DNA of 35,185 nucleotides. Origin: Chloroflexota bacterium. Its GTDB lineage: Bacteria; Chloroflexota; Dehalococcoidia; Lucifugimonadales; JADFKI01. Shown here in pieces: positions 1 through 8,534 of the stretch. Every line of letters begins with the position of its first letter. The stretch's first letter is position 1. Both the position numbers and the translations under genes were made by a program. The notes below the pieces were generated by a model. The model ran no database searches, was not told the DNA's origin, and was given only the letters and a program-made list of their open reading frames with translations. The stretch covers positions 1 to 35,185 of the forward strand of contig JACZVF010000003.1 in the NCBI GenBank assembly GCA_022572805.1, written 5' to 3'.

Positions 1-683
1 AGGAGATCTTGGACGCCGTGACCATACCCGTGATGGCCAAGGCGCGTATCGGACACTTTGTTGAGGCGCAGGTCCTCCAGGCCATGGGCGTCGACTACAT
101 TGACGAGTCCGAGGTGCTCACGCCTGCCGACGAGAACAACCACATAATCAAACACGACTTCACGGTGCCCTTCGTGTGCGGCTGCCGAAACCTGGGCGAG
201 GCCCTGAGGCGCATCGGGGAGGGCGCGGCCATGATCCGTACCAAGGGCGAGGCGGGCACCGGCAATATCGTAGAGGCCGTGCGCCACGCCAGGACCGTCC
301 TCGGAGAGATACGCCGCATTCAGGGCATGGACGAGGGCGAGATCATGGCGACTGCCAGGGACCTTAGAGCTCCCTACGACCTGGTAAAGGAGATCCACGA
401 GACCGGCAAGCTGCCGGTGGTGAACTTCGCTGCCGGCGGAATCGCCACTCCGTCCGACGCGGCCCTGATGATGCAGCTAGGCGTCGAGGGCGTATTTGTG
501 GGCTCCGGCATATTCAAGTCCTCCAACCCATCTCTGATGGCCAACGCCATTGTTAAGGCCACGACGCACTTCCAAGACCCTGATATCATCGCCGAGGTCT
601 CCAAGGGCCTGGGCAAGGCTATGCCCGGCCTGGACATCAGCACTATGCCCGAAGACGAGAAGCTGTCTACCCGGGGCTGGTAA
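1..683 (+). CDS. pdxS: Pyridoxal 5'-phosphate synthase subunit PdxS, 5'-truncated by window edge
   Basis: PdxS is the (beta/alpha)8 synthase of the DXP-independent vitamin B6 pathway. It condenses ribose 5-phosphate, glyceraldehyde 3-phosphate and ammonia from PdxT into PLP. The visible part (about 226 codons of a usual 290-295) reads from the window edge through the family signatures [11 protein letters not shown], which holds the first substrate lysine, [13 protein letters not shown], and [10 protein letters not shown], which holds the second lysine. It ends in the usual STRGW. The first 65-70 residues lie left of the window. The TTG at 9, used by the ORF track, is an internal leucine codon, since the open frame continues to base 3. 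The next gene, pdxT, starts one base after the stop, so the two are cotranscribed. Confidence 0.97.
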   Translation, partial: EILDAVTIPVMAKARIGHFVEAQVLQAMGVDYIDESEVLTPADENNHIIKHDFTVPFVCGCRNLGEALRRIGEGAAMIRTKGEAGTGNIVEAVRHARTVLGEIRRIQGMDEGEIMATARDLRAPYDLVKEIHETGKLPVVNFAAGGIATPSDAALMMQLGVEGVFVGSGIFKSSNPSLMANAIVKATTHFQDPDIIAEVSKGLGKAMPGLDISTMPEDEKLSTRGW

Positions 684-684
684 T

Positions 685-1266
685 TTGCCGACAGTCGGCG
701 TTCTGGCGATACAGGGAGACTTCCAAGAACACAGACAGATGTTGGAAAAACTGGGGGTGGAGGTGTCGGAGATACGCCTCCCCCACCAGTTGGATGACAT
801 CGACGGCCTCATTATCCCCGGCGGTGAAAGCACCACCATCGCCCAGCTTATCGACATCTACCACTTTCGGGACGTACTCAAGGAGAAGATCAAGGGCGGC
901 TTGCCGGTCTGGGGTACGTGCGCCGGAATGATTATTATCTCCAACAGACTCACGGACCACCGCCCCGAACCCCTTCACCTGATGGACATCGAGGTTAGCC
1001 GCAACGCATTCGGGCGGCAGGTAGACAGCTTCGAGGCGGACATCCAGTTCGATGAGATAGACGGCCCGCCATTTCACTGCGTTTTCATACGCGCCCCCGG
1101 CGTAAATAAAACGGGAGCGGGCGTCAAGGTGCTGGCCCACCTGGATGACGGCCGACCCATAGCGGTGCGGCAGGGCAATATGCTGGCAACCTCTTTCCAT
1201 CCAGAGCTTACGGACGATACGCGAATCCACGGCCTGTTTGTTAAAATTATCCAGGGCAGTGCTTAA
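685..1266 (+). CDS. pdxT: Pyridoxal 5'-phosphate synthase glutaminase subunit PdxT
   Basis: PdxT is the class I glutamine amidotransferase partner of PdxS. It releases ammonia from glutamine and channels it into the PdxS barrel. The 193-residue product matches the usual PdxT length. It opens with VGVLAIQGDF, followed by the oxyanion motif PGGEST, the nucleophile motif GTCAGMI and the His-Glu pair in FHPELT, so the full catalytic triad is present. The ORF track extends the frame leftwards into pdxS. The TTG at 685, one base after the pdxS stop, gives the canonical N-terminus and implies translational coupling. No other start is needed. Confidence 0.96.
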   Translation: MPTVGVLAIQGDFQEHRQMLEKLGVEVSEIRLPHQLDDIDGLIIPGGESTTIAQLIDIYHFRDVLKEKIKGGLPVWGTCAGMIIISNRLTDHRPEPLHLMDIEVSRNAFGRQVDSFEADIQFDEIDGPPFHCVFIRAPGVNKTGAGVKVLAHLDDGRPIAVRQGNMLATSFHPELTDDTRIHGLFVKIIQGSA

Positions 1267-1438
1267 AACTTCCGAACGGGTATACAATTCGTAGATAGGC
1301 CAGGTTTCCGCCGCGCCGTTAGTGAAGTCCGGTAACAGCAGCCGGAGGACCCGGGAGGCTACCGTACCAAACGCAAGCCTGTTAACTCCGAATGAGGCTG
1401 TCACAAGGCCGCTTAACCCGCTGGACCCCGTGCGATGC

Positions 1439-2341
1439 ATGGTCATGGACAGTCCGGATAGGACGAACAGGGCCTGCACTTTGGCCGGCATCACCGGCAT
1501 AAATTCCTACCCTATTTCTATAGTACAGGCCACTCGAATCGGCATGTCAGTCAGAGGACGTGGCTCGTCCGCTGCCGTATCCACCGGCAAACGAGTCCTC
1601 GCACTGGCATCGGCTCGGCCCCGCTCCGGCCTGGGCAGCTGGGAGATAACGCACCTTTTCGTATCGCCGTCGGGTGAGGAGCACGTCCCTTCCCTCCTCA
1701 ACGCGATCGTGCGGTCGGCGGTCGAGCAGCGTTGCCAGAGGGTATTCCTAAGACTGCGGCGAGAGGACTCCCTTGTGGACATTGCGCGGAAGAGCGGCTT
1801 CTTCCCGAAAGTTCCGGAGACGCTATTCGCCGGCGTTCCCGCTGCGCCCGCCTCAGGGGTACCCAAGTCTGATGACTGCGACCCGTTGAAGGGGGAGACG
1901 CCTGTCGATGCCCACGACCTGTTCAGGCTGTACAACGCCGCTACTCCCTCCGAGGTTCGCCACGCCGTTGGCATGACCATGGACCAGTGGATGTCTTCCC
2001 GGGAGCGACTCAACCGAAGGTCAGCCGCCTTCGTATTGAGGCGACAGGACGTCGCCATCGGTTCTTTGCGGACGTCCAGGGTATTCTCCAAGGGATGGTT
2101 GGAGGCGTCGGCGCACCCAGACCACCAACACCGCATGCCTTTAATGGTCCGATTCGGCCTACAGCAGCTCCGGTCGTGCAGGCTAACGTACTGCATGCTG
2201 CCGGACTATCAGATGGACCTGCGGCGTTACCTTGTGGACAGCGGATTCCAGGACGTTTCCTGCTACATAACGCTGGTGAAATCGATGACCGTTAAGGTTG
2301 CTGACGACATCAGGCTCAGGGCGGCAGTGCCCATAATTTGA
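1439..2341 (+). CDS. GNAT-fold protein of unknown function (start uncertain)
   Basis: I do not recognise a specific family. The region HLFVSPSGEEHV to VDIARKSGFF looks like the core and C-terminal part of a GNAT acetyltransferase. A second, poorer copy seems to follow, containing VAIGSLRTSRV, PLMVRFGLQQL and LVDSGFQDV, so it may be a degenerate double-GNAT protein. The acetyl-CoA loop (Q/RxxGxG/A) is not obvious in either half, so catalysis is doubtful. The ORF track begins at a GTG at 1322. I prefer the ATG at 1439 because the upstream codons look compositionally random, but no good ribosome site separates 1322, 1439 and 1445. The gene sits between pdxT and the R3H ATPase on the same strand, with a gap of about 170 bases after pdxT. 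Confidence 0.6.
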   Translation: MVMDSPDRTNRACTLAGITGINSYPISIVQATRIGMSVRGRGSSAAVSTGKRVLALASARPRSGLGSWEITHLFVSPSGEEHVPSLLNAIVRSAVEQRCQRVFLRLRREDSLVDIARKSGFFPKVPETLFAGVPAAPASGVPKSDDCDPLKGETPVDAHDLFRLYNAATPSEVRHAVGMTMDQWMSSRERLNRRSAAFVLRRQDVAIGSLRTSRVFSKGWLEASAHPDHQHRMPLMVRFGLQQLRSCRLTYCMLPDYQMDLRRYLVDSGFQDVSCYITLVKSMTVKVADDIRLRAAVPII

Positions 2342-2416
2342 GGCCTGTGGCACGGGAACGTAAGCACTTTTGCATAAGATTTGCCCGCACGCTGGAACCC
2401 GGCGCCTTTCACTGAT

Positions 2417-4039
2417 ATGCTAGGGGTGGAACAAAACTTCGGAGGCTACTTAGGTTCTTTGCAAGCGCGTATTGATACTGATCTTCAAGCCCTGATCGAC
2501 ACCCTGCCCTCCCACATAAGGGGGCCTCTCACGGAGCGCGACGACATCTATGAACTCCTTGAGGTGGTCCTGGACTTGGGCCGAGAGCCGGAGGCGCGTT
2601 TCCTCAGCGAAAGCTTCGTTATCGGCCCGGACGAGGTGACCGAAGAAGACATCCAGAACGTCATCGATAACCTGGGCCAGTTCGGAGAGGACAACCGGGC
2701 CGGAATTGAACGCACCCTTCACAGAATTTCCGCAATACGGAATCGCTGGGGCAAGGTGGTGGGCCTGACTCTCCGAGTGGGCCGAGCCGTATACGGCACA
2801 ATTCGCATCATCGAAGACCTGGTTCTTAGCGGACGCAGCGTCCTTCTCCTGGGCAAGCCCGGCGTAGGCAAGACGACGATGCTGCGAGAGGTCGCCCGCG
2901 TCCTGGCCGACGACGCCCACAAGCGTGTGGTGATTGTCGATACCTCCAACGAGATTGCAGGCGACGGCGACATACCCCACCCGGGCATAGGCCGAGCCCG
3001 CAGAATGCAGGTGCCATCGCCTGCACTGCAGCACGCCGTGATGATTGAGGCCGTGGAGAACCACATGCCCGAGGTCATCGTAATCGACGAAATAGGCACC
3101 GAGGCCGACGCCGACGCAGCCCGCACTATAGCGGAGCGTGGGGTGCAGTTGGTAGCCACTGCCCACGGCAATACCCTGGACAACCTGGTAATGAACCCCA
3201 CTCTGTCCGATCTGGTGGGAGGGGTGCAGACGGTGACGCTGGGCGACATTGAGGCCCGACGCCGAGGCACTCAGAAGTCGGTGAGGGAGCGCCGAGCGCC
3301 GCCCACATTCGACATCCTCGTGGAGATACAGGGGTGGGACCAGGTTGTGGTGCACGACGACGTCGCGGAAGTGGTCGACCGCATGCTGCGCGGCTACCCC
3401 ATATCGCCTAATATCCGCACCGTCGATGGGAGCGGCCTGATCCACAGGTCCAGGGGACAGACCAAGATGCCCTCGATATTTGGCAACGACGGCAACTCCA
3501 TCCGTCGCCAGGACCTGCGGCTCGAGCCTGAGCCAATGCCTGAAGAGCCGTTCATAGATGAGCCGCCCCAGAAGGTCACCCACATACTGCCCTACGGCGT
3601 TAACAAAGGCCGTCTTATCCAGGCGGTGGAGAGCACCCGCGCTCCCGTGGAGGTGGTTGCGGACATCTCCCATGCCGACCTGCTCCTTACCACAAAGAAC
3701 TTCTATCGGCGAAGGACTCAGGCGCTAAAGACGGCTGAGCAGAAGGGCAAACCCGTCTACGTTCTGCGAAAGAACACCCTGGCCCAGATCGAACAGTTTG
3801 TGAAGGCGATCACCCGAAAGCAGGCGGAGGATGGCCGCGCCGAGGAGAAGTACTCAGCCGCCATCGAAGAGGCCGAGGTTGCGATATCGCGAATTGACGA
3901 GGGCGAGCAACAGGTCGACCTGAATCCACAGGGCTCTTACGTGCGGCACTTGCAGCACAAGATCGCCGACAAGTATGGCATGTCGTCGTCAAGCGCCGGC
4001 AGCGAACCCGAACGCCGCGTCGTAATCTACCGGCGATAG
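2417..4039 (+). CDS. SpoIIIAA/Ycf45-like AAA ATPase with C-terminal R3H domain
   Basis: This is a P-loop ATPase related to stage III sporulation protein AA and cyanobacterial Ycf45, with a nucleic-acid-binding tail. The N-terminal 130 residues are family-specific. Walker A is GKPGVGKTT (about residues 146-154) and Walker B is EVIVIDEIG (about 219-227), followed by ATAHGNTL. The C-terminus holds an R3H motif, R-x3-H, in VRHLQHKIADKYGM, which in this family suggests single-stranded nucleic acid binding. The cellular role is not established; RNA or DNA metabolism is an inference. The ORF track starts at TTG 2381. I chose ATG 2417 as the first ATG in frame, although neither has a clear Shine-Dalgarno. 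Another option is the TTG around 2459 downstream of a GGAGG. The gene lies just upstream of tmk. Confidence 0.88.
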   Translation: MLGVEQNFGGYLGSLQARIDTDLQALIDTLPSHIRGPLTERDDIYELLEVVLDLGREPEARFLSESFVIGPDEVTEEDIQNVIDNLGQFGEDNRAGIERTLHRISAIRNRWGKVVGLTLRVGRAVYGTIRIIEDLVLSGRSVLLLGKPGVGKTTMLREVARVLADDAHKRVVIVDTSNEIAGDGDIPHPGIGRARRMQVPSPALQHAVMIEAVENHMPEVIVIDEIGTEADADAARTIAERGVQLVATAHGNTLDNLVMNPTLSDLVGGVQTVTLGDIEARRRGTQKSVRERRAPPTFDILVEIQGWDQVVVHDDVAEVVDRMLRGYPISPNIRTVDGSGLIHRSRGQTKMPSIFGNDGNSIRRQDLRLEPEPMPEEPFIDEPPQKVTHILPYGVNKGRLIQAVESTRAPVEVVADISHADLLLTTKNFYRRRTQALKTAEQKGKPVYVLRKNTLAQIEQFVKAITRKQAEDGRAEEKYSAAIEEAEVAISRIDEGEQQVDLNPQGSYVRHLQHKIADKYGMSSSSAGSEPERRVVIYRR

Positions 4040-4100
4040 GGCACTATCAGTTGTCATTACGTTTAACTTGGCCGGAATTCTAAACGCTCCGCAATTGAGG

Positions 4101-4106
4101 TATAAT
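4101..4106 (+). promoter_or_regulatory. Probable -10 element for tmk
   Basis: A perfect TATAAT lies about 37 bases before the tmk start, in an AT-richer gap after the R3H gene. The matching -35 position reads TTCTAA, which is weak. The leader would be about 30 nucleotides and ends in an AGGAGTGG ribosome site. Confidence 0.5.
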
Positions 4107-4142
4107 CAACATCCGATTAAATCGCAGACAGCAGGAGTGGAG

Positions 4143-4889
4143 TTGCCTTTACCTCTCTTCATATCCTTCGAAGGTGGAGAAGGATCCGGCAAAACATCAC
4201 TGGCTGAGAACATCTCAGTTCGGCTGCGCGACTCTGAATACAAAGTCATATTGATTCATGAACCAGGCACCACACCGTTAGGCATACATCTGCGAGACCT
4301 CCTCAAACGTGAACCCTGGAGTGACCACACCGTATCCATTGGGGCCGAATTGTTTTTGTTCTCAGCCTCTAGGGCAGAACTTGTCACCAAGGTAATCAAG
4401 CCTGTTTTTGACCAAAAACAACAAATCGTGCTGCTGGCAGACCGGTATGCTGATTCCACCGTGGCTTATCAGGGCTTCGGGCGTAAGTTGCCGATTGCGC
4501 AAATTGACGCAATAAACGACTTGGCCACGCAGGGCATTATTCCCCATCATACTTTCTTGTTAGACCTGCCCCCCGAAGAGGGCCTGAAACGGACCGGTTC
4601 TCCACAAATTTCTTTGCCACTCGAATTCGACGATGGTTTGGCTATCGTGGAACCCCGCATCGACGAAGATGGAACCCGACGATTTGAAAACGAGTCGTTG
4701 GAATTTCATGAACGTGTACGTGCGGGCTACCATAAATTGGTAGAGATGCAACCTGAAAGATGGGAAGTAATTGATGCAACCATGTCGGCGATGGAAGTAG
4801 AATGCGAAGTCTGGAAGCGCATATTGCGATATCTTCCTGAGGATTCGCTTCAGGTGTCGGATATCCAGCGTAAAGGACAGATGCTATGA
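4143..4889 (+). CDS. tmk: Thymidylate kinase
   Basis: Thymidylate kinase phosphorylates dTMP to dTDP in the cytosol for DNA synthesis. The P-loop GGEGSGKTS, the EPGTTPLG substrate loop (usually EPGGT), the DRYADSTVAYQG motif and the terminal LEFHERVRAGY helix are all visible. The protein (248 residues) is longer than the usual 205-215. The extra length lies mostly between the LID arginine (LKRTGS) and LEFHERV, where about 30 acidic residues replace a short loop, plus a C-terminal tail. I chose TTG 4143 because AGGAGTGG sits directly upstream and the family N-terminus follows; the ORF track start at 4068 lies before the -10. The gene is visibly AT-richer than its neighbours. Its stop overlaps the next start as ATGA. 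Confidence 0.93.
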   Translation: MPLPLFISFEGGEGSGKTSLAENISVRLRDSEYKVILIHEPGTTPLGIHLRDLLKREPWSDHTVSIGAELFLFSASRAELVTKVIKPVFDQKQQIVLLADRYADSTVAYQGFGRKLPIAQIDAINDLATQGIIPHHTFLLDLPPEEGLKRTGSPQISLPLEFDDGLAIVEPRIDEDGTRRFENESLEFHERVRAGYHKLVEMQPERWEVIDATMSAMEVECEVWKRILRYLPEDSLQVSDIQRKGQML

Positions 4890-5293
4890 CCACCTTCGAC
4901 ATTGAGGAATACCTGAGCCGGCCGCTTCTGGCTAACTTGGCCACGGTCCGGCCCGATGGCTCACCTCACGTGGCGCCTGTGTGGTTCGAATACCGGGACG
5001 GGCAGGTGCGCATGGTAGTGGACACCAGTGCGGTGAAAGTCCGCAACATCCAGCATGACCCCAGGGTGTCGCTGTCTGTGTCTACGCAGGAAAGGCCATA
5101 TCTGTACGTGATGATTCGCGGCACCGCACAGCTATCCAAGGAAGGCGTACCAGAGCTTACCAGAGTGCTGGCGGTCCGGTACCAGGGCGAGGAAGAAGGC
5201 AACCGGTACGCCGATCGACTGCTTAAAGAGGCGGACTCCTTCGTCATCACGGTCCGCCCCGACAAGATCGTCAGTTGGACTGCCGCCGACTAG
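4886..5293 (+). CDS. PPOX-class (F420- or FMN-binding split-barrel) protein
   Basis: This small (135-residue) flavin/deazaflavin split-barrel protein belongs to the pyridoxamine-5'-phosphate-oxidase-like superfamily. The layout is typical of the family often annotated as PPOX-class F420-dependent enzymes: LANLATVRPDGSPHVAPVWF, then VDTSAVKVRNIQHDPRVSLSV and YLYVMIRGTAQL. The substrate is unknown. The start is fixed by the 4-base ATGA overlap with tmk, which implies coupled translation. It is convergent with the histidine kinase gene, with only 6 bases between the stops. Cofactor identity (F420 versus FMN) cannot be told from sequence alone. Confidence 0.85.
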   Translation: MTTFDIEEYLSRPLLANLATVRPDGSPHVAPVWFEYRDGQVRMVVDTSAVKVRNIQHDPRVSLSVSTQERPYLYVMIRGTAQLSKEGVPELTRVLAVRYQGEEEGNRYADRLLKEADSFVITVRPDKIVSWTAAD

Positions 5294-5299
5294 ACAGTC

Positions 5300-6991
5300 C
5301 TAGACCTCCTCGGCCGGTTTACTGGTGTCATCCGGGTCTTCCCCCATGACCAGTACGGGAGGCATCGGCACAGGGAAAGTCATGGTGACCGTGGTGCCCT
5401 CGCCCTCCTGGCTGACGATCTCGATATCGGCCCCGTGCTGCTTGATTATCTGGTACGTCACGTACAGTCCCAGGCCTGTTCCCCTGCCTGGCTCTCCCGT
5501 GGTGAAGAAGGGATCAAACACCTTGTCGACGATTTCGCTGGGAATGCCATGCCCGGTGTCCTGTATTTCGACCACCACGTTGGTAAAGGGAGCCTCCGGC
5601 GACTCCTGTTTCGTAAAGGTAGACACCCGCAGGGTGCCACCGCCGGGCATGGCCTTGATGGCGTTGGACAGCACTTGGTTAAATACACGAAGCAGGCTGA
5701 TGACCTCCGCATCAATCTTCGGGAGGCTTCCGCCCAATCGAAGCTCCGGTGTCACCCCAGATTGGGCCAACTGGTTAATGTTCATTCTGATGAACTGCTC
5801 CACCTGCTGGTTCACGTCGGTTGGCATCATCTGCTGTTCGGGCGACAAGGTGAAGCGAAGCATCCTGGAGATGATCTGGCCGCACCGCATCGCCTCAGTC
5901 TCCACAAATCCCAGGTAGCGGTCCAGGAACGCGATCTCGTCTCTTTCAATCGTTTCGCCCTCGAACCTCGAAAGCTTTTGTTTGCCAAGCTGTGCAAATC
6001 CTAGAATCGACGCCAGAGGGTTGTTGATCTCGTGAGCGACGCCGTTAGCCAGTTTGTCCACAGCCACCATTTTGGCCGTCTGCACGTTTCGTTGTTGAGC
6101 ACGCTCCAACCGGTTCCTGGACTCTTTTAGCGCCTCCACCATGCCGTGGAACGACCTGTTGAGGTCTCCAAACTCGTCGTTGCGATCATCCATAGGGGGC
6201 ATATCCACATCCAATGTGCCGGCCCCGACGCTTTCGGCGGCCTTGGCGAGCGTCTTGATTGGACGGGTGAACCGCTGCGCCACAAGAAACGTTATCGGGA
6301 ATGCCACGGCAATCATCAACAATGCCTGCACGAGCGCGCTCACGGCCAGATTTTTTAGGGCCTCGCTCACCGAGGAGCTGGTCATTCGGAAACGCACGAA
6401 GCCCACGGTCCGACCTTCCGAGATTATCGGCGCCGATACGTCAAGATAGTCCTGCACGTGCCGAATGACCGGCCCCGACGCGAAGTCCGAAGGCCGTATT
6501 TTTTGAACATTGGCCGCAGATGTGTTGTCTGCGGGCATAACAAGCGTCGCCAGCGGCTCGCCCGTCTCCGAAAAGAGCGCCAATTCCGAGACCTCAGGCA
6601 CGCCTTGACCCGTGCCGACCATGAGGTGGGCATAGCTGGAAGCATCTTCACCGCCGGTATCGAGGTATACCTGCCGCACGGAATTCAGGTACAAAAGAGC
6701 CATTTGCTCCAGGTGCGCCCGAAAGATGGTCTCTTCTCTACGGATTTCCATGAGAGTAGTGATGCTCATGAACAGAGATATGATAACGAGCATGGTCAAC
6801 GTCAGGACGGTGGCAACGCTCCACCTCGGTCTATGTCCCATGAATATCCGCAATTTAGCTTGGAAAAGCTCCCAGTCCGTTTTCCGCGCCCACGGCGTGT
6901 TTATCTGCTTAGCATAGGGCGTTCGGATTTCCGGCGGTGTAGTAACGTGAAGGTAATAGGTTTCCACGCCGGCTGAATCGATAATTAACAT
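5300..6991 (-). CDS. Membrane sensor histidine kinase with HAMP domain
   Basis: This is a two-component sensor kinase in the cytoplasmic membrane. Order of parts in the 563-residue frame: a transmembrane helix at about 57-78, an extracytoplasmic sensor region of about 130 residues, a second transmembrane helix at about 215-238, a HAMP linker, a dimerisation/phosphoacceptor helix with His320 in VAHEINNPLAS, and a HATPase_c domain. The ATPase domain shows N box FNQVLSNAIKAM, G1 IQDTGHGIP, F box FDPFFTT and G2 GRGTGLGLY. The signal sensed is unknown. I kept the ATG at 6991, but an ATG at about residue 51 (just before the first membrane helix) is a credible alternative, as the first 50 residues are not conserved in type. 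It diverges from a receiver gene 206 bases away, its likely partner. Confidence 0.9.
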   Translation of the reverse strand: MLIIDSAGVETYYLHVTTPPEIRTPYAKQINTPWARKTDWELFQAKLRIFMGHRPRWSVATVLTLTMLVIISLFMSITTLMEIRREETIFRAHLEQMALLYLNSVRQVYLDTGGEDASSYAHLMVGTGQGVPEVSELALFSETGEPLATLVMPADNTSAANVQKIRPSDFASGPVIRHVQDYLDVSAPIISEGRTVGFVRFRMTSSSVSEALKNLAVSALVQALLMIAVAFPITFLVAQRFTRPIKTLAKAAESVGAGTLDVDMPPMDDRNDEFGDLNRSFHGMVEALKESRNRLERAQQRNVQTAKMVAVDKLANGVAHEINNPLASILGFAQLGKQKLSRFEGETIERDEIAFLDRYLGFVETEAMRCGQIISRMLRFTLSPEQQMMPTDVNQQVEQFIRMNINQLAQSGVTPELRLGGSLPKIDAEVISLLRVFNQVLSNAIKAMPGGGTLRVSTFTKQESPEAPFTNVVVEIQDTGHGIPSEIVDKVFDPFFTTGEPGRGTGLGLYVTYQIIKQHGADIEIVSQEGEGTTVTMTFPVPMPPVLVMGEDPDDTSKPAEEV

Positions 6992-7197
6992 TTACAGAGT
7001 ACGCCGGGAATAGCAGCATCGCATCGTGCGGGCTGCGAATATGCGGTAAGTGATGCCACCCTATTTTTTGATGGATTACCACGATGTCGGCGTTCCCGAA
7101 GGCCTTTAAGGTTAGACAACACCAGTGGTAACATACGCCTGATGCGGTCGGGGCAATAGTCCTTCGGCGACAATAACGCAGATGGTGGGCGTAAAGC

Positions 7198-7602
7198 ATG
7201 GATCGCAGGCGATTGGAAGAAGACAAAGCACAGCCCGTTGTATTGATAGTTGAAGACGACGACTCCATCAGGGAGATCGTGCATCGCGTGCTGGAAGACG
7301 AAGGCTACACTATCCAGCTGGCGGAAAACGGCGTGCGCGGCATGGAACAGTTCTACCTGACGCTGCCCGACCTCATCGTTATGGACGTTAAGATGCCGGA
7401 GATGGATGGCTGGGAGATGCTGCAACGTCTGCGAGAGATATCCGGTTGCCCAGTCATAATGCTTACCGTTTTCGGCTCCACAGACGACATCATCAAGGGC
7501 CTGGAGCTCGGAGCAGACGATTACCTGGTGAAGCCGTTCGGGGTACAGGAGCTCACCGCCCGGGTCAGCGCAGTGTTGAGGCGCGTTGGCGTGCTAACTT
7601 AA
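7198..7602 (+). CDS. Receiver-only response regulator
   Basis: This is a CheY-like phosphoacceptor domain (134 residues). Visible residues are the acidic pocket VEDDD (about 19-22), phosphoacceptor Asp63 in LIVMDVKMPEMDGW, Thr90 in IMLTVFGS and Lys112 in LVKPFG. The final helix, ELTARVSAVLRR, is where OmpR/PhoB regulators normally lead into a winged-helix domain. Here the frame closes eight codons later at TAA, so no output domain is encoded in frame. The next 90 bases in another frame resemble the start of such a domain (see the separate pseudogene entry). It is probably phosphorylated by the divergent histidine kinase. Confidence 0.88.
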   Translation: MDRRRLEEDKAQPVVLIVEDDDSIREIVHRVLEDEGYTIQLAENGVRGMEQFYLTLPDLIVMDVKMPEMDGWEMLQRLREISGCPVIMLTVFGSTDDIIKGLELGADDYLVKPFGVQELTARVSAVLRRVGVLT

Positions 7603-7740
7603 GGCGGCCCCAATCCGACACACGGCAGGACGGGCGACGCCCTCCTTTATCTTTGGCAGAGATTCACATCCGCCTTCGTTTGCTGGTCTGGGCTACTCTT
7701 GGGGCCATTTCACGGGCAGGTCCTCCAAGATACGCCGTGG
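7603..7740 (+). pseudogene. Possible eroded winged-helix (OmpR/PhoB output) remnant
   Basis: Read in the frame of ORF 7446..7895, the DNA after the receiver stop gives DTRQDGRRPPLSLAEI, then RLRLLVWATLGAISRAG. This resembles the first part of an OmpR/PhoB effector domain, where a DG-x-PLxLTxxEF motif is followed by an LLxxL helix and G-x-xxSR. The match is eyeballed and short. The remainder would fall inside the opposite-strand CpsB gene and is absent. This suggests a frameshift and deletion that left a stand-alone receiver, but chance resemblance is possible. Confidence 0.3.
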
Positions 7741-8427
7741 CGTTGACGCAACCATTGCCTGGGCCTTGGCCGTACCCACGATCCGGGCCGCAGCCTCTGC
7801 CCCTGCCGCCAGTCCCGGCGGCCTGGGCTCCCCCGGCGTATGAGTGTCCGACGCGATTACGTGGGCCAGCCCCATTTCAAGAAGCTCCGATGTGAACCCC
7901 TTAACCTCATCGCCCCACCGTCCCAGCAGACTGCCGGCAGTAATCTGGCTCACCATGCCAAGCCCTACGAACTCCTTCAGCAGTCCGATGTCACGCTGAA
8001 AGGCCTCGATGCGCTCCGGATGGGCCAGGACCGGCACCAGGCCCAGGTCCATTACCTGGGCCAAGCAGCTATCGATGAATTCCGGCCTTCCAAAAAACGG
8101 CATCTCAACCAGGATGTAGCGGCTGCCGTTCATCGGGAGCGCCCTGCCGGCGGAGATTTCCGCCGGCAGGGCGGTGTCCAGGTGGTTCTCCATGCCCAGC
8201 AAAAGCCGGAAGTCTAGCCGTTCCGCCCGCACGCGGGCGTTCAGCTCATCGACCAGGCCCACAATATGACCGACCGACCAGCGCTCGGTAACGTCCTTGC
8301 GGTGAGGCGTCGCCAGCATGACGTGGGTACCGTTTTCGACAGCGGCTCGCGCCATCTCGACGGAGGCTTCCATCGAGTCCGGACCATCGTCCACACCCGG
8401 CAGTATATGTGCGTGGATGTCGTACAA
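7693..8427 (-). CDS. CpsB/YwqE-type PHP-domain protein-tyrosine phosphatase
   Basis: This is a metal-dependent phosphoesterase of the PHP superfamily, most like CpsB/YwqE tyrosine phosphatases, which dephosphorylate capsule/exopolysaccharide co-polymerase kinases. Metal ligands are visible at MYDIHAHILPGVDDG (HxH), TPHR, GMENH, VLAHPER and the late SDTHTPG. The length of 244 is typical. The start codon is TTG, since DIHxHxxPGvDDG begins at the very N-terminus in this family. No capsule genes or cognate kinase are visible nearby, so the substrate is an open question. It lies downstream of the PIG-L deacetylase on the same strand, 107 bases away. Confidence 0.85.
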   Translation of the reverse strand: MYDIHAHILPGVDDGPDSMEASVEMARAAVENGTHVMLATPHRKDVTERWSVGHIVGLVDELNARVRAERLDFRLLLGMENHLDTALPAEISAGRALPMNGSRYILVEMPFFGRPEFIDSCLAQVMDLGLVPVLAHPERIEAFQRDIGLLKEFVGLGMVSQITAGSLLGRWGDEVKGFTSELLEMGLAHVIASDTHTPGEPRPPGLAAGAEAAARIVGTAKAQAMVASTPRRILEDLPVKWPQE

Positions 8428-8534
8428 TGGCTATTCGCCGTTAAGGCTCTCGTCCAGGCCCGTAAGAGCACGGATTGGAACCCAAAAAGATACGAAGAAA
8501 TACGGTTCTGCCGTTATCACGGATATGAGGCGGT

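Noticed and set aside
667-1500. Minus-strand ORF of 277 codons over pdxT
   Set aside because: It is a shadow of pdxT, which has an intact catalytic triad on the + strand.
2450-3673. Minus-strand ORF of 407 codons opposite the R3H ATPase
   Set aside because: It is a codon-bias shadow; the + strand frame has clear ATPase and R3H motifs and the antisense product has no recognisable features.
7113-7131. A GlnR-like site (GTAAC at about 7127) between the kinase and receiver genes
   Set aside because: Only one half-site is present and its neighbour is off the 11-bp phase.
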